Source of the DNA: Magnaporthiopsis rhizophila
Taxonomy: Eukaryota > Ascomycota > Sordariomycetes > Magnaporthales > Magnaporthaceae
Assembly: GCA_003049465.1 (NCBI GenBank)
Contig: PYSS01000086.1
Location: 62,001-126,000, forward strand
Direction of reading: 5' to 3'
DNA length: 64,000 nucleotides
The translations under genes and the position numbers were made by a program. Shown one piece after another: positions 18,746 through 28,525 of the stretch (position 1 is its first letter; each line of letters begins with the position of its first letter). The notes beneath the pieces were generated by a model. It did not search any database. It had not been told where the DNA came from and worked only from the letters and a program-made list of their open reading frames with translations.

Positions 18746-20413
18746 CTATCTATTCGAGCGTCGCTTATTCGCGCTCCGCTTCTGGAAGGAGGAGAGAAAC
18801 CCGTTGGGGCCACCAAGGCTTCTAGGGTGGGATTCTCTGACATGCTTGGCCAGGTTGTCTTGGCGCGTGTATGACTTCCCGCAGCTGGGGTTCGGGCAGC
18901 CAAACCTCTGGCCCGAGTGCACGGTATTCTTGTGCTTGCGCAGATAGTTTGGAAAGTTCTTCCTCTTCCCGGTCTTCCTCGGTTGCCATCCGCATGTCTC
19001 GCAGTTGTGATCACTCGCTCTGTCTGCAGGATCATGACGTTGATAGACTGGGATCTGATCGGGAGCCGGCATGTAAGGGTCAGCGGCCCCGACATTTATA
19101 GCTGCTTTGGTGTCTTGTGGCACACTCATGTAGTCGCCGTGGGGTTCCTGTGCCATGTAGTTGCCGACCAGTTCATGTGGTGACGGCATCTGATCGGGAG
19201 CCAGCAGGTAAGAGCCACCGGCCCCGAAATATGTGCCCACTATGGCTTCTACTGGCACACCCATATCGTCGCCGTGGAGTTCCCGTCGTGGCGAGGTGTC
19301 GGCCAGTTCCGGTGGCGAAGTGTCGGCCAGTTCCTGTGGTGACAGCATCTGATTGTGGAGCCAAGAGGAGGGGGAGCTGTCTTGGGGATCCCGGGTGTTG
19401 ACCTTGTTGGTTTCCAGGGCCTGGCCGATGGCAGGTACCGAATTGTAATCGGCAGTTGGTATCTGCAAACCGGGATACGGCAGGAATGGGTTGACAGTTG
19501 AGGCTGCCCCGCCATAGTAGCCGGGCGTAGGCATCGGCGGCCAGACAGGCTCCCTTGCGACTTGAGCAACGCGCATTCCTTCAGTAGATTGCGCGATGTC
19601 ATTGAGGCATTGGACCGGGCTTTGCTGAGTAGAGATTTGTAGTTGGTGAGCGGTGACTTGCGAACTTCCGAGGCTCGACGGTGAAGAGCCACAGGGAGAG
19701 CCCGGCATGTCAGACATGCTCTGGGACGAGCCCCCGGAGGGGCTGCCGTTCTGGTCACCCAGGAAACTGCCAGAGGAGTTTTGGGGGTAGCACAGCGGCA
19801 GTTCAACCGGTGCCACTATCCAACTTGGGCTCCACGGGACCACCCGGAGCTCGGGGGCAGATTCCGAGGATGCAGGCCACTTCTCCTCCAAATCTTGCGG
19901 TAGGCCCGGGCCCATCCTGTCGTACACACCAGGTTCCACGGCGACAGACCGAGCCAAGCAGTCCTTCACGACCGTGCCCGGAGATCCGCCGTGGGAGGAC
20001 GGGGCGCTGCTCCGCCTCGGACTCCGGATTGCCCGACCGATCGAGTCAGAGAGTTCCGAGAGTCTCTTCTTGAAGCTGATGGCAGGGGGCGCCTCAGCCT
20101 GCCAGCCCTCCCATTTCTGCCATTCCCGCTCTGTGATGGGGTATCTGTGCCAGGCCTTGCATCGGAGGCAGTTGAACTCGCCGAACCGAAGCTGCTTGCA
20201 TTCGAGCAGGTGCCCGATCAGGCCCATTGGCTGGTCGAAGTCCTTGTAGCACTTCATGATGGGGCAACTGAACTTTGCCGGCTCGTCCTCTGCGCGAACG
20301 TACACGGCTTCCCGGTACACAAAGTCCCGCAGAATCATCAACATGATACGCGAGACATTGGGGTCCGTGACCACGTGCTCCTCGTAACTAGGTAGGTAGC
20401 GGTTACAGGACAT
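18746..20413 (-). CDS. C2H2 zinc-finger protein
   Basis: Single exon, 555 aa, probably a nuclear DNA-binding regulator. An N-terminal Cys/His cluster (CPIMKCYKDFDQ...H...C, residues about 50-90, with CLRCKAWH) looks like a degenerate finger. Two fingers lie near the C-terminus: one begins CETCGWQPRKT and ends with HKNTVH, and the next runs from CPNPSCGKSYTRQDNL to HVRESHP. A basic tail KRSANKRRSNR could be a nuclear signal. The centre is Ser/Pro/Gln-rich and contains an imperfect internal repeat of about 50 residues (ELxxxx...GDxMxVP...APDQ). The start ATG at 20413 is the first in frame. The target genes are unknown. Confidence 0.82.
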   Translation of the reverse strand: MSCNRYLPSYEEHVVTDPNVSRIMLMILRDFVYREAVYVRAEDEPAKFSCPIMKCYKDFDQPMGLIGHLLECKQLRFGEFNCLRCKAWHRYPITEREWQKWEGWQAEAPPAISFKKRLSELSDSIGRAIRSPRRSSAPSSHGGSPGTVVKDCLARSVAVEPGVYDRMGPGLPQDLEEKWPASSESAPELRVVPWSPSWIVAPVELPLCYPQNSSGSFLGDQNGSPSGGSSQSMSDMPGSPCGSSPSSLGSSQVTAHQLQISTQQSPVQCLNDIAQSTEGMRVAQVAREPVWPPMPTPGYYGGAASTVNPFLPYPGLQIPTADYNSVPAIGQALETNKVNTRDPQDSSPSSWLHNQMLSPQELADTSPPELADTSPRRELHGDDMGVPVEAIVGTYFGAGGSYLLAPDQMPSPHELVGNYMAQEPHGDYMSVPQDTKAAINVGAADPYMPAPDQIPVYQRHDPADRASDHNCETCGWQPRKTGKRKNFPNYLRKHKNTVHSGQRFGCPNPSCGKSYTRQDNLAKHVRESHPRSLGGPNGFLSSFQKRSANKRRSNR

Positions 20414-22349
20414 GGTTAATCAAGATTCGTTTGCTGCCAATTCCTCTCACTACCTCTATCCGCGGGTGCATACTCACGGGCAGGCAGACTTGCAAGACGT
20501 CGGAGAATTCGACTGAGAGCGGGATCCGCTGCCGCCAATTACCAGTGGAATGGCGGGCAGCTTCTGAGCTCGTGAGTACTCCATATTGGTGTCGAATCTG
20601 ACGCTTGCACCTCAGTCCTTTGCCTATCAAGCGGCGGTATTTCGGACGGGGGAGGCAGGACAACTCTCGGCATCGTCGCTCGAGCTCTGGGGTCGCCGGG
20701 GATCTTTTTGAAGTTGCGTTGCTAAAAGGTCTCCGGTACCTCCATGCGCGGCGAACGGAGTGTAGTCCGTGGTTCGCCATTCGAGGCTCGCCCCGTTCTC
20801 ACCCCTTAGCAACAATCCCTCCATCCCCTTTGGCGATCCTTTCCCTTCGCGCGCTCGCAACCTCAGTTTTAGGGCCATGCGTTAAGGCGCCGGCGAGGCA
20901 AGGAGGAACCCCGAGGGACATCGCGTTCCCTCGAAACGATGGAGGGAAGCTAGCAGGCACGGCCGGGCGAAGATATTGAAAATGAGCCGGTCATGAGGTG
21001 TGTTGTGGGCTGTAGGTGTGTGGGGATGCGAAAGCGCAGAAATTCTTTCGCGCAGTATTCGAAGTTGAAAAAGGACCTTTGCGATTGCAACGGTGGCTTG
21101 TCGCGTGCGTCCCTTCGGCGAAACCCGTCAATCAGAGCCGGTGTAATGTGTGCAACTTCTCCTCTTTGTCCCTAGAGGGACTTGCCCTTGCAGCAGCGTG
21201 CATGGTGACCGAGGAGTCCGAGGAAAAGGCAATAAGGCGACGAATATTCCCTTGGTCATGTTAGCCGTGGAAGCGAGAGTGCGGCCAGGGAGTGTGGTGG
21301 AGTCGGGTGCTGAAGCATGCGGCTCCCCAACGATGAGAAGGGAACCAGGCCGGTTAGGCCGGGAACGGGTTTCGGTGTCGAGGACCTCGGGAAGGAGAGA
21401 AGCGCCAAGGACCAGAGTCGTCGTCACTTGTCACACGCCTACCCTAGGCTCCACCCTGGACCCCGGCTTGGGCGCACATTGCCGTCGCTGCAAGGTCCTT
21501 TTTGCAGACGAGGCCAGGGGCTATGCTGTTTTGCCCACGCCGAGTTGTTCGTAGGCCGTCGGTTCGCGGACCATGGTGTGAGCCTCGTCCTGGAAGCGTC
21601 TGGTTCGGAAAGTGCAAGGGTCAGACGGCGAGGCTCCAGGCTTGATGTTGATGGTGAAACGGGGTGAGCCCCTGAGGGGAGAGGGGATACAAGGGCAAAA
21701 CGGAATGGGGGACTCCAAAGGGAAAATAAACAGGAGAAAAGGGATTGAGAAATAGGGGCCAGGATTGGGGCGATAGGATAGAAGGTTTGGCCATAAGGCC
21801 ACACTTTTCGTCGTTTTGTCCGCTGGTACTTCTGTTCCGCTGTCGGCTGGAGAGCGACTGCGAGAGCGAAAAGAAGCCAGCCCCGCGCAGAATCTATAGC
21901 GTCGGGAGATGGAGGGTTTATAGAGACTTCCTCTCCAGCCAAAGCGATGCAGAGCCACCAACAGTCCAGCCTTACAGTCTGACGTCAGATGTCTTGGGGG
22001 CCGTCTATGGGTTGGGGTCTGGAAAAAATTGAAGATCGTGGGGTCCGGAACGCGTGAACATCTGGGAGACAACTGGCTAGCGTGGTGGGGGCGACAGGGA
22101 GAACATCACCATAGAAAGTGTAAATATACTATTTATGGGAGGAGAGTCAGGCAGTGCCTTTGCTTGGGTGGGATAGTGCTGGAAAAAATCATCGTTCTCT
22201 TCCAGCCCGACGGGCGAATCCTGGATAGCAGGCACCTTCACCGTCATGTCTGACCCAAAGTCACCAATGGCCCCCAAGGCAGTGGGCAGCCGGTGAGGGA
22301 GCCCAAGGATCTGTGTTCCGTAAGGCGTATAGGCTCGACTCACTCAAGT
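20414..22349. other. Intergenic, promoter of the zinc-finger gene
   Basis: About 1.9 kb upstream of the minus-strand zinc-finger gene and downstream of the minus-strand GluRS gene. No coding region is supported; frames such as 21150-21554 and 21439-21942 overlap on both strands without bias. Confidence 0.55.
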
Positions 22350-24339
22350 CTATTTGGACTTGCCAGTGGGAATACAGAAGAACACGATCCTCTTGCCCTT
22401 CTCACCTTCCTCTCCATTCTCCCAGTCATTGAGCCCCTTGTCCACCCTGTAGTATCCTCTCCGCTCAAGCTGAACGATGTCGTCCTTCTTGAGTGAAGAG
22501 GCATCTGCGCCACACCAGGCGGGTTCCATTAACTCAGTGACGGGTGTGAGGTACTTCTCGAGCTCGTCATCCTCCTCGAGCTTGTCCTTGGTGATGAGGT
22601 AGTCAAAGTCCCAGAGCTCCGCAGGTATAAGGTCCTGTCCTTGGCTTGAAAGCCATGTGACCTTCTTCTCAGTTGTCTTGACATCGCCAGCCAGATTGAG
22701 CTCGACAGTAATACTGGGGATAGGGGTTCCCTCTTTGATTTCACGGACGATGGCGTTGCCCCATGCCATCAGCGTAATCTCCTCGCCGACCTTCATCATG
22801 GCGACATCCTCCTGCTCCAGCAGGATCTCGGAAGAGAAGGTGACCGGCTTCAGTCCAACCTCCTTGTTCTTGGGATGCTTCGGCTTATCGACAGTCTGGG
22901 GCGATGCAGGGGCCTCGGCGCCGGTGATGGTGACCTTCACGGCACCGTTCTGAGTCAGCGCCGTGTGGCGCGGTGATATAGGGTCGATCTCCTTCTTGTT
23001 TGCGGCCCAGAATGAGGTCCAGTCCATGCTTGTCACGTTTCGACTCGGGCCCTGCTTGATAATGAAATCCCGGAGGGCAGCAACTGTCATGCCGCGGCGG
23101 CGCACGCCCCGTACGGTCGGCATACGAGGGTCATCCCACCCCCAGACACGGCCAGTATCAACTAGCTTTGCCAGCTTGCGCTTGGAGAGGAATGTCCGAA
23201 TGAAGTTCATGCGCGCAAAGTCCCACATGTGAACCTGGCGAAGCTTCAGCGTGTCGAGAAACCACTGGTACTGCGGATTCCTGTCCGTATACTCGGTGGA
23301 CCTCAAAGCATGCGTCACGCCCTCGAAGCTGTCGACGACCGGGCAAGCAAAGTCGTACATGGGGTACATCTTCCAAGTGGTTCCCGTCCTGTGGTGTGGC
23401 TCGTCGTTGCATCGGTAGATGACGGGGTCGCGCATGGCCTTGTTGGGGTTGTCGACTGACAGCTTCGCGCGGATGCAGAACCGCTTTCCCTCGTCGGAAC
23501 CCTTCTTCATCTCCTCGAAGATGCGCAACGTCTCCTCGACAGTCATCTCACGGCGCTTCGAGGCAATGCCCTTGCCACGCTCTTCCCTCATCGTCTCTTG
23601 GTCCGTGTCATCGGCGTATGCGTGCCCCTCGTTGATGAGGCGCAGGCACATCTCGTAGAGGTACTGGAAGTAGTCCGACGTGTAAGAGAACTTGTCGGCC
23701 TTGATGCCCATCAGGGCAAGATCTTCGATGATGGCATCCTGATACTCCTCCTTCTCCTTTGAAGGATTGGTGTCGTCAAGCCGAAGTCGCAGGATGCCCT
23801 TGTAGGCCTGGTGGGCGAAGTAATCGCTGAGAAGAGCTGCTTTGGCATGTCCGATATGGAGGTATCCACTGCATGCGTGCTTGTTGTAAGTAAAAGGGAA
23901 CAGGATAAAAAGAAAGGAAGATGGTAAACTGGGATGGTAGGAAAACGCACGATGGCTCAGGCAAGAACCTAGTCACAACCCCCTGGTCGGCATCTTGAAG
24001 CGCGAGGTTGTAGTTGCCGCCAGCCCTGCTAGCGGCAGCAACCTTTGCCTTCTGCGCCGCAGCGGCCTTCTTGATCTCGCCTTGGATCTCGGGGTGGTTC
24101 TGCTCAAGGTATAGGTACCAGCGGGTCAGGTTCGCAAGGCCGCCCTTCTTAACGAAGGCCACGGCTGCCCTGTTACTAGCGAGGGCAACCCAGATTTTGG
24201 AGTCGAGCTCGCCAAGTTGGTAGCCATCGAGATAGGACCGCAGTGTCAGGTGCTTGTCGAGGCTGGCCAGGTGCGCCTCAATGGACCGAAAGTCTCCCGA
24301 CAAGGCGGGAGCAATGCCTGCGATCTCGCCGGCCTTCAT
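22350..24339 (-). CDS. gus1: Cytosolic glutamyl-tRNA synthetase
   Basis: Two exons, 24339-23951 and 23868-22350 (1908 nt), give 635 aa. The intron 23950-23869 has a GTGCGT donor and CAG acceptor in phase 2 and falls just before the HIGH motif, so the joined sequence reads PEPSGYLHIGHAKAAL. The enzyme charges tRNA-Glu for cytoplasmic translation. Residues 1-115 form the GST-like N-terminal domain used in multisynthetase docking. Then come the class Ib Rossmann domain, the second motif in the eukaryotic form FLSKRKLAKLV, and a C-terminal beta-barrel anticodon domain. The ATG at 24339 (MKAGEIAG) fits fungal orthologues better than an upstream in-frame start at 24402. It is divergent from the uL1m gene with 349 bases between starts. 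Confidence 0.95.
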
Positions 24340-24688
24340 TGCGCAAGGATCGTGCTTTGGATTATTCGTGGCTTTCCGAAACAGAAACAGCGCTGTGGAC
24401 AAGGACCTGCAGGAAAGAAAAACCGAATTCGCACGCGCCCACGCCAGACGAGAAGCAGTGGAGGTGGTGCACTATTCCATGGTGGGGTTGACTCAAACAT
24501 TTGAGATGCGGGGTGCAAGTGACGGAGACAGTGGGGCTGACAGAGGCACGAAAAACGGCTGGACGGCGCAAGAGGTTCTCGATTACCTAAGCGATGCGAC
24601 AGCTACTTCTTTCGCCTGAGGAGCTTGTCGCGGGAAAGCTTGACTGCGGGACTGGGAGGGATATCTGCACGTAACCCCAAGCTCGGCA
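24340..24688. promoter_or_regulatory. Shared promoter of GluRS and mitochondrial uL1m
   Basis: Only 349 bases separate two divergent ATGs. No TATA box is evident. Both products serve translation, in cytosol and mitochondrion. Confidence 0.55.
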
Positions 24689-25658
24689 ATGGCTTCAGCA
24701 GGTCAATGCCTCGTCTCATTGGCAAGGCTAAGTCTTTCAGCAACACTACGGCCGGCAGCCACAAAAGTTCCTCGATTCCTCGCCCCGACGGCCACCCAGG
24801 TTCGGTTCGCGTCGCCGTCCAAGAAACCCGAAAAGAAAAAGAGGCAGCACAAGACGTTCAGAGTATGGAGGAAAGACGAACTAGTAACTTTCTCTCTATG
24901 CGATGCTATGAGGTCTGTCCTGCTACTTTACCAACACCCGTCGTCCCAAAATGACAGCTCATAGCTGACCATCGCTTCGCTTTCCCATTTGCAGATATGT
25001 CCGGGCCTTTGAGGTTGGCAAGCCGGCGGACAGTGTAGCATACGACCTCGCGGTCAAGCTCACATCCCTCAAGCGTACTGCCATTGTCCGAAACCGCATC
25101 CGTCTACCCCATACTCTCGCGACAAATATCAAGATCGCGGTCATCTGCAAGCCCGGGAGCCGCGCAGCAGCTGAGGCGCGCATGGCCGGCGCCGTGGCGG
25201 TGGGCGAGGAGACGATATTCGAGGCCGTGCGTGACGGCTCCATGGACTTCAACAAGCTGGTCTGTCACGTCGACTCGCTACCGGCTCTCACCGCCGCCAA
25301 CCTGGGCCGCATCCTGGGCCCCAAAGGCATGATGCCGAGTGTCAAGACTGGCACGGTCGCAAAGGACGTCAAGAGCATGATCCGCGAGATGATCGGGGCG
25401 TCTGACTACAGGGAGAAGGAGGGCGTTGTGAGGATGGCCATTGGCAAGCTATCGTTCACGCCCGAGATGCTGGCCGACAACATCAAGGCCTTCATCGCTC
25501 AGCTAAAGAAGGATATAGTCGCTCTCGAGGAGCAAACAGACAAAGGCATTGACGAGATTGTCCTTAGCTCGACACACAGCCCTGGTTTCAGTTTGAGCGG
25601 CGGATTCAACCCCTCAGACCCTGCCGTTACGACCGCCGCCCTATCAACACCGATGTAG
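24689..25658 (+). CDS. mrpl1: Mitochondrial large-subunit ribosomal protein uL1m
   Basis: Exons 24689-24912 and 24995-25658 (888 nt) give 295 aa. The intron has a GTCTGT donor, a GCTGAC branch and a TTTGCAG acceptor; phase 2 rebuilds Arg in AMRYVRAFE. The N-terminus, rich in Ser, Arg and Ala with no acidic residues for about 45 residues, is a mitochondrial targeting sequence. The L1 fold follows with the diagnostic LGRILGPKGMMPSVKTGTV segment. It forms the L1 stalk of the mitoribosome at the tRNA exit site. The C-terminal tail is Ser/Thr/Pro-rich. An AATAAA sits 26 bases past the stop. Confidence 0.93.
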
Positions 25659-25683
25659 TGTATGATGGGCTTAGATTATGTAC

Positions 25684-25689
25684 AATAAA
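25684..25689 (+). terminator. Polyadenylation signal of uL1m
   Basis: AATAAA 26 bases after the stop codon. It lies in the 146-base gap between the convergent uL1m and COG2 stops. Confidence 0.5.
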
Positions 25690-25804
25690 CTCTGGACTGC
25701 CAGTTTGATGCCTCTTATGTTAATTATCTTGGGGGTATATTGAGCCACCTTTTGTCTTGACCAGAAGTCCCTCTTGCAATCTACGCTCTCGAGCCGTTCG
25801 TCTC

Positions 25805-26779
25805 TCATTTGTTCTTGAGCACAGCAATGGCGTTCTCTTCGGCCTCGAGTAGTGGGTATATCGAAAGGTACTTCAGCATCCTTGAATGGCCGCGTGTACC
25901 CGCATTCTTCGCTTCCTTGGTTGCTGTATTCAGGTCGAGCAATAACGTATTCCGACACTTGGCTATCCGGTCGCCCATCTTGATGACGAATGGCACATCC
26001 ACCCCAATCGAGTCGGCGAGCTGTTCAATCACCTGATATTCCGTCGTCAGTGAAAGGAGCTTGGCGAAACTGCTGCCGACAAATGTCCGCTCCGCTTCAG
26101 CTAGCTCATCGAAGCCTCCCTCGGCCTCGTCACCCTCGTCGCTGTCGTCTACATTGAATATGTCGTCGGCGGTATTCTTAGGCAAGCTGTCGACAGCTAG
26201 GCGGGCCTCAAGCGCCGCGACTCTCTCGTCAAGCTCGAGCATGCGCCGCCCCCTCTCAATGGCCGCCCTGACTTCCGTGAGCTCGGCGCAGGCATCCGAG
26301 ACATCGGTGCGGCGACGCCGGACTTGCTCTTTGATGTCCTCGACGGCGCGGCGGAACCCGAGCAGGGCGACGCGGACGTCCTCGACCTTGTCCTCGCCGC
26401 CCTTGAGCTCGTCGCCGAGACTGAGGAAGGACGTGTAGTTGGAATTGACCAGCTCAAGCAGCTCGGTCGAGATGGCGGCGCTGCGGTCGCGCAGGTCCGA
26501 GCGCAGGTCCTCGAGTGTCTGGTGACGATGGGCCGAGGTCGTGTCGGCGTCTGAGGGGAAAAGCGAGGACAGATATGCGGCGGGGTCAAAATCCGGGGCT
26601 AGGAAGTCCTTGCGGGCTAGCGCCGTCGGGAACGGGAGGGCGGAGTCGTCGTCATCGTCGTTGTTATCCGAGTCTACTGACGAGCTTGAAGATGGGAGCT
26701 GGAACCCCGAGTAGGACGATGTCGGGCGCGGTGCCGGCGACTTGGGCAGCTGGAGCCCCAGGCCGAGCCCACCGCTCAT
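25805..26779 (-). CDS. cog2: Conserved oligomeric Golgi complex subunit 2 (COG2)
   Basis: Single exon, 324 aa, from the ATG at 26779 (MSGGLGLGLQLPKS). COG2 belongs to lobe A of the COG tether, which holds retrograde vesicles at the Golgi. Residues 1-55 are Ser/Pro/Asp-rich and disordered. From about 60 the COG2 N-terminal motif appears (FDPAAYLSSLF), followed by long amphipathic helices predicted as coiled coil (about 85-195), including VNSNYTSFLSLGDEL. An acidic linker near 215-235 precedes a final helical block. The length matches the short fungal form of the subunit, which lacks the C-terminal half of animal COG2. It converges on uL1m. Confidence 0.85.
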   Translation of the reverse strand: MSGGLGLGLQLPKSPAPRPTSSYSGFQLPSSSSSVDSDNNDDDDDSALPFPTALARKDFLAPDFDPAAYLSSLFPSDADTTSAHRHQTLEDLRSDLRDRSAAISTELLELVNSNYTSFLSLGDELKGGEDKVEDVRVALLGFRRAVEDIKEQVRRRRTDVSDACAELTEVRAAIERGRRMLELDERVAALEARLAVDSLPKNTADDIFNVDDSDEGDEAEGGFDELAEAERTFVGSSFAKLLSLTTEYQVIEQLADSIGVDVPFVIKMGDRIAKCRNTLLLDLNTATKEAKNAGTRGHSRMLKYLSIYPLLEAEENAIAVLKNK

Positions 26780-28525
26780 GGTTGCCAAATGCGGGGTGAA
26801 GCTGTCGGCTCAGATGTGCAGTGAGCAGTAAATGCAATGACAGTTCAATATGATTGTAGAGAGAATGTCTCTGTCTTAGCTCTAACCTCATTTGCGAGCA
26901 CTCTAGAGGTGCTAAGAGGATGTGGCTTCAGCGTTGTGGCGCCAATCGTGTGGTGGGGGACGATCCGGCGCAGGTGTTCTCAATCGAGAGGGTCCATCCC
27001 ACGCGGAATTCTTGTGGACGACGTATGCCGTAATCCCAGCAAATCCATGACAATTAACGAATGAGAGTTGAGGCTCACGGAAGCTACCTACCTACCTACT
27101 AGGCAGTAAGGTACGTTAATAACTATGGCGTCCTATCGCAGAATATGAGGAGTTTAATCCAGGCACAAGGGACGACTCCGACTCTTCACATCCAACTGAT
27201 GTCAAGCCGAGATTGTGAGGCGGACGCAAAGCCATCGCTCGCCGTCGGTCTCCCCGCAACCTCAGTCGTCGGTATTTAGTTTCGCACTGAGAGTCCTTGG
27301 AGGAAAACTAAAGCATGTACCTGAGCCTATTATTCATACGAGCGAGCCCATGATGTGCGGGCGGGGTAACGTTTAGCCTGAGGCGATAATCCTAGCACTT
27401 TGTGTCAGGTTGTATTCCGACGACGGCCGAAGTCGCTGCCAACCCGAAGATCCATGCTCCAAAGGATGGGGCGGAGTGAAAAGTGAGCGACTGCCCGAAG
27501 TCGGCGAAAAGACCCGGTCCTAATAAGAGAACTAATGGACAAGCCGGAGGGAAAGTAGAAAATGGTCAAGTTGAACCGTGCTGTTTTCCTGCCCACCGTG
27601 TTGGTAGCATTCTGCCTGGGTGTGGAACCGTCAAGGTGCTTGGCCAATGAGACGGGCCAATGGTAGGCGGCTTCAATGCACCATTTCGCCAAAGGGAGCA
27701 TGGTCCGATGAGAGGTCGCACTAGGCTAATCTGGTACTAGACTGCCAGCCCCTGCAAGCTGATCTTATCAATCTCATCAGTTGTATCCACCAGCGTGACC
27801 CCAAACAGTGCACGGATCGCGAGGCTTCTTCACAGGAACGAAAAATAATCGCCAACTCATCCAGCGCCCAGAAATAGTCAAGAGCTTGCAGAAGAGAGCT
27901 GACGTTTGGGGGTGGAATTCTCTGGGAGAGCCTCTCTCAATTCAGATAGTCTCAAGAAACGCAACGAAATGACATGATACAAGTTCTGGCTCGTTTCTTA
28001 GTAGGTTGAGGATAGGAACCAGTAGAGGATAACCTAAGTCAGTCGCAGAACCACGAATCCACCGCCCCGATCAGCTCCGATATTAGGACCTGAACGAAGG
28101 CTAATTTCTGGGACCAGCTTTCTCTGCCACCGGGAAGCCCGACCTGGGCCGTGGACACAAAAGCCTACGGTTTCCGGTCCCCAGTGCATAAGGTAGACTA
28201 CTTTCAACTACCTACCACTTTTCCGAGCAAAGGAGCTAGACCAGCGAACTCGCACGATCTTTACTTGCTTGAAGAGTCTCAACATCTCAACAGCGAAGTC
28301 CCTTTTAGCGGTCCCATGCTTCATCTTGGGCTTCTTTCACTCTCGCCTTGTGCTCATTACAGTGCGAATTCTACCTCAAGGTGCGCTCTACCATTCGACC
28401 TTGCCCAGTACAAAGGGTGAGTGAGCGAGGCAGGGCTTGTGTCTAACAATGAAGAGGCTTGGCATCGTCTCCATAGACAGACTCGAGTACTTTTGCCCAG
28501 CACATGCTGATTTCGAAAGCATCCG
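26780..28525. other. Divergent promoter region, COG2 / hapX
   Basis: About 1.75 kb without a supported gene. It contains TACC repeats (27084-27100), two CCAAT boxes (27644-27661), and a TGATAAG-type GATA site on the minus strand near 27763. Confidence 0.5.
27644..27661 (+). promoter_or_regulatory. Paired CCAAT boxes upstream of hapX
   Basis: Two CCAAT pentamers, at 27644-27648 and 27657-27661, are 13 bases apart in the same orientation, about 870 bases before the hapX ATG. The HapX partner is the CCAAT-binding complex, so autoregulation is conceivable; I did not find the full HapX extended motif beside them. Confidence 0.35.
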
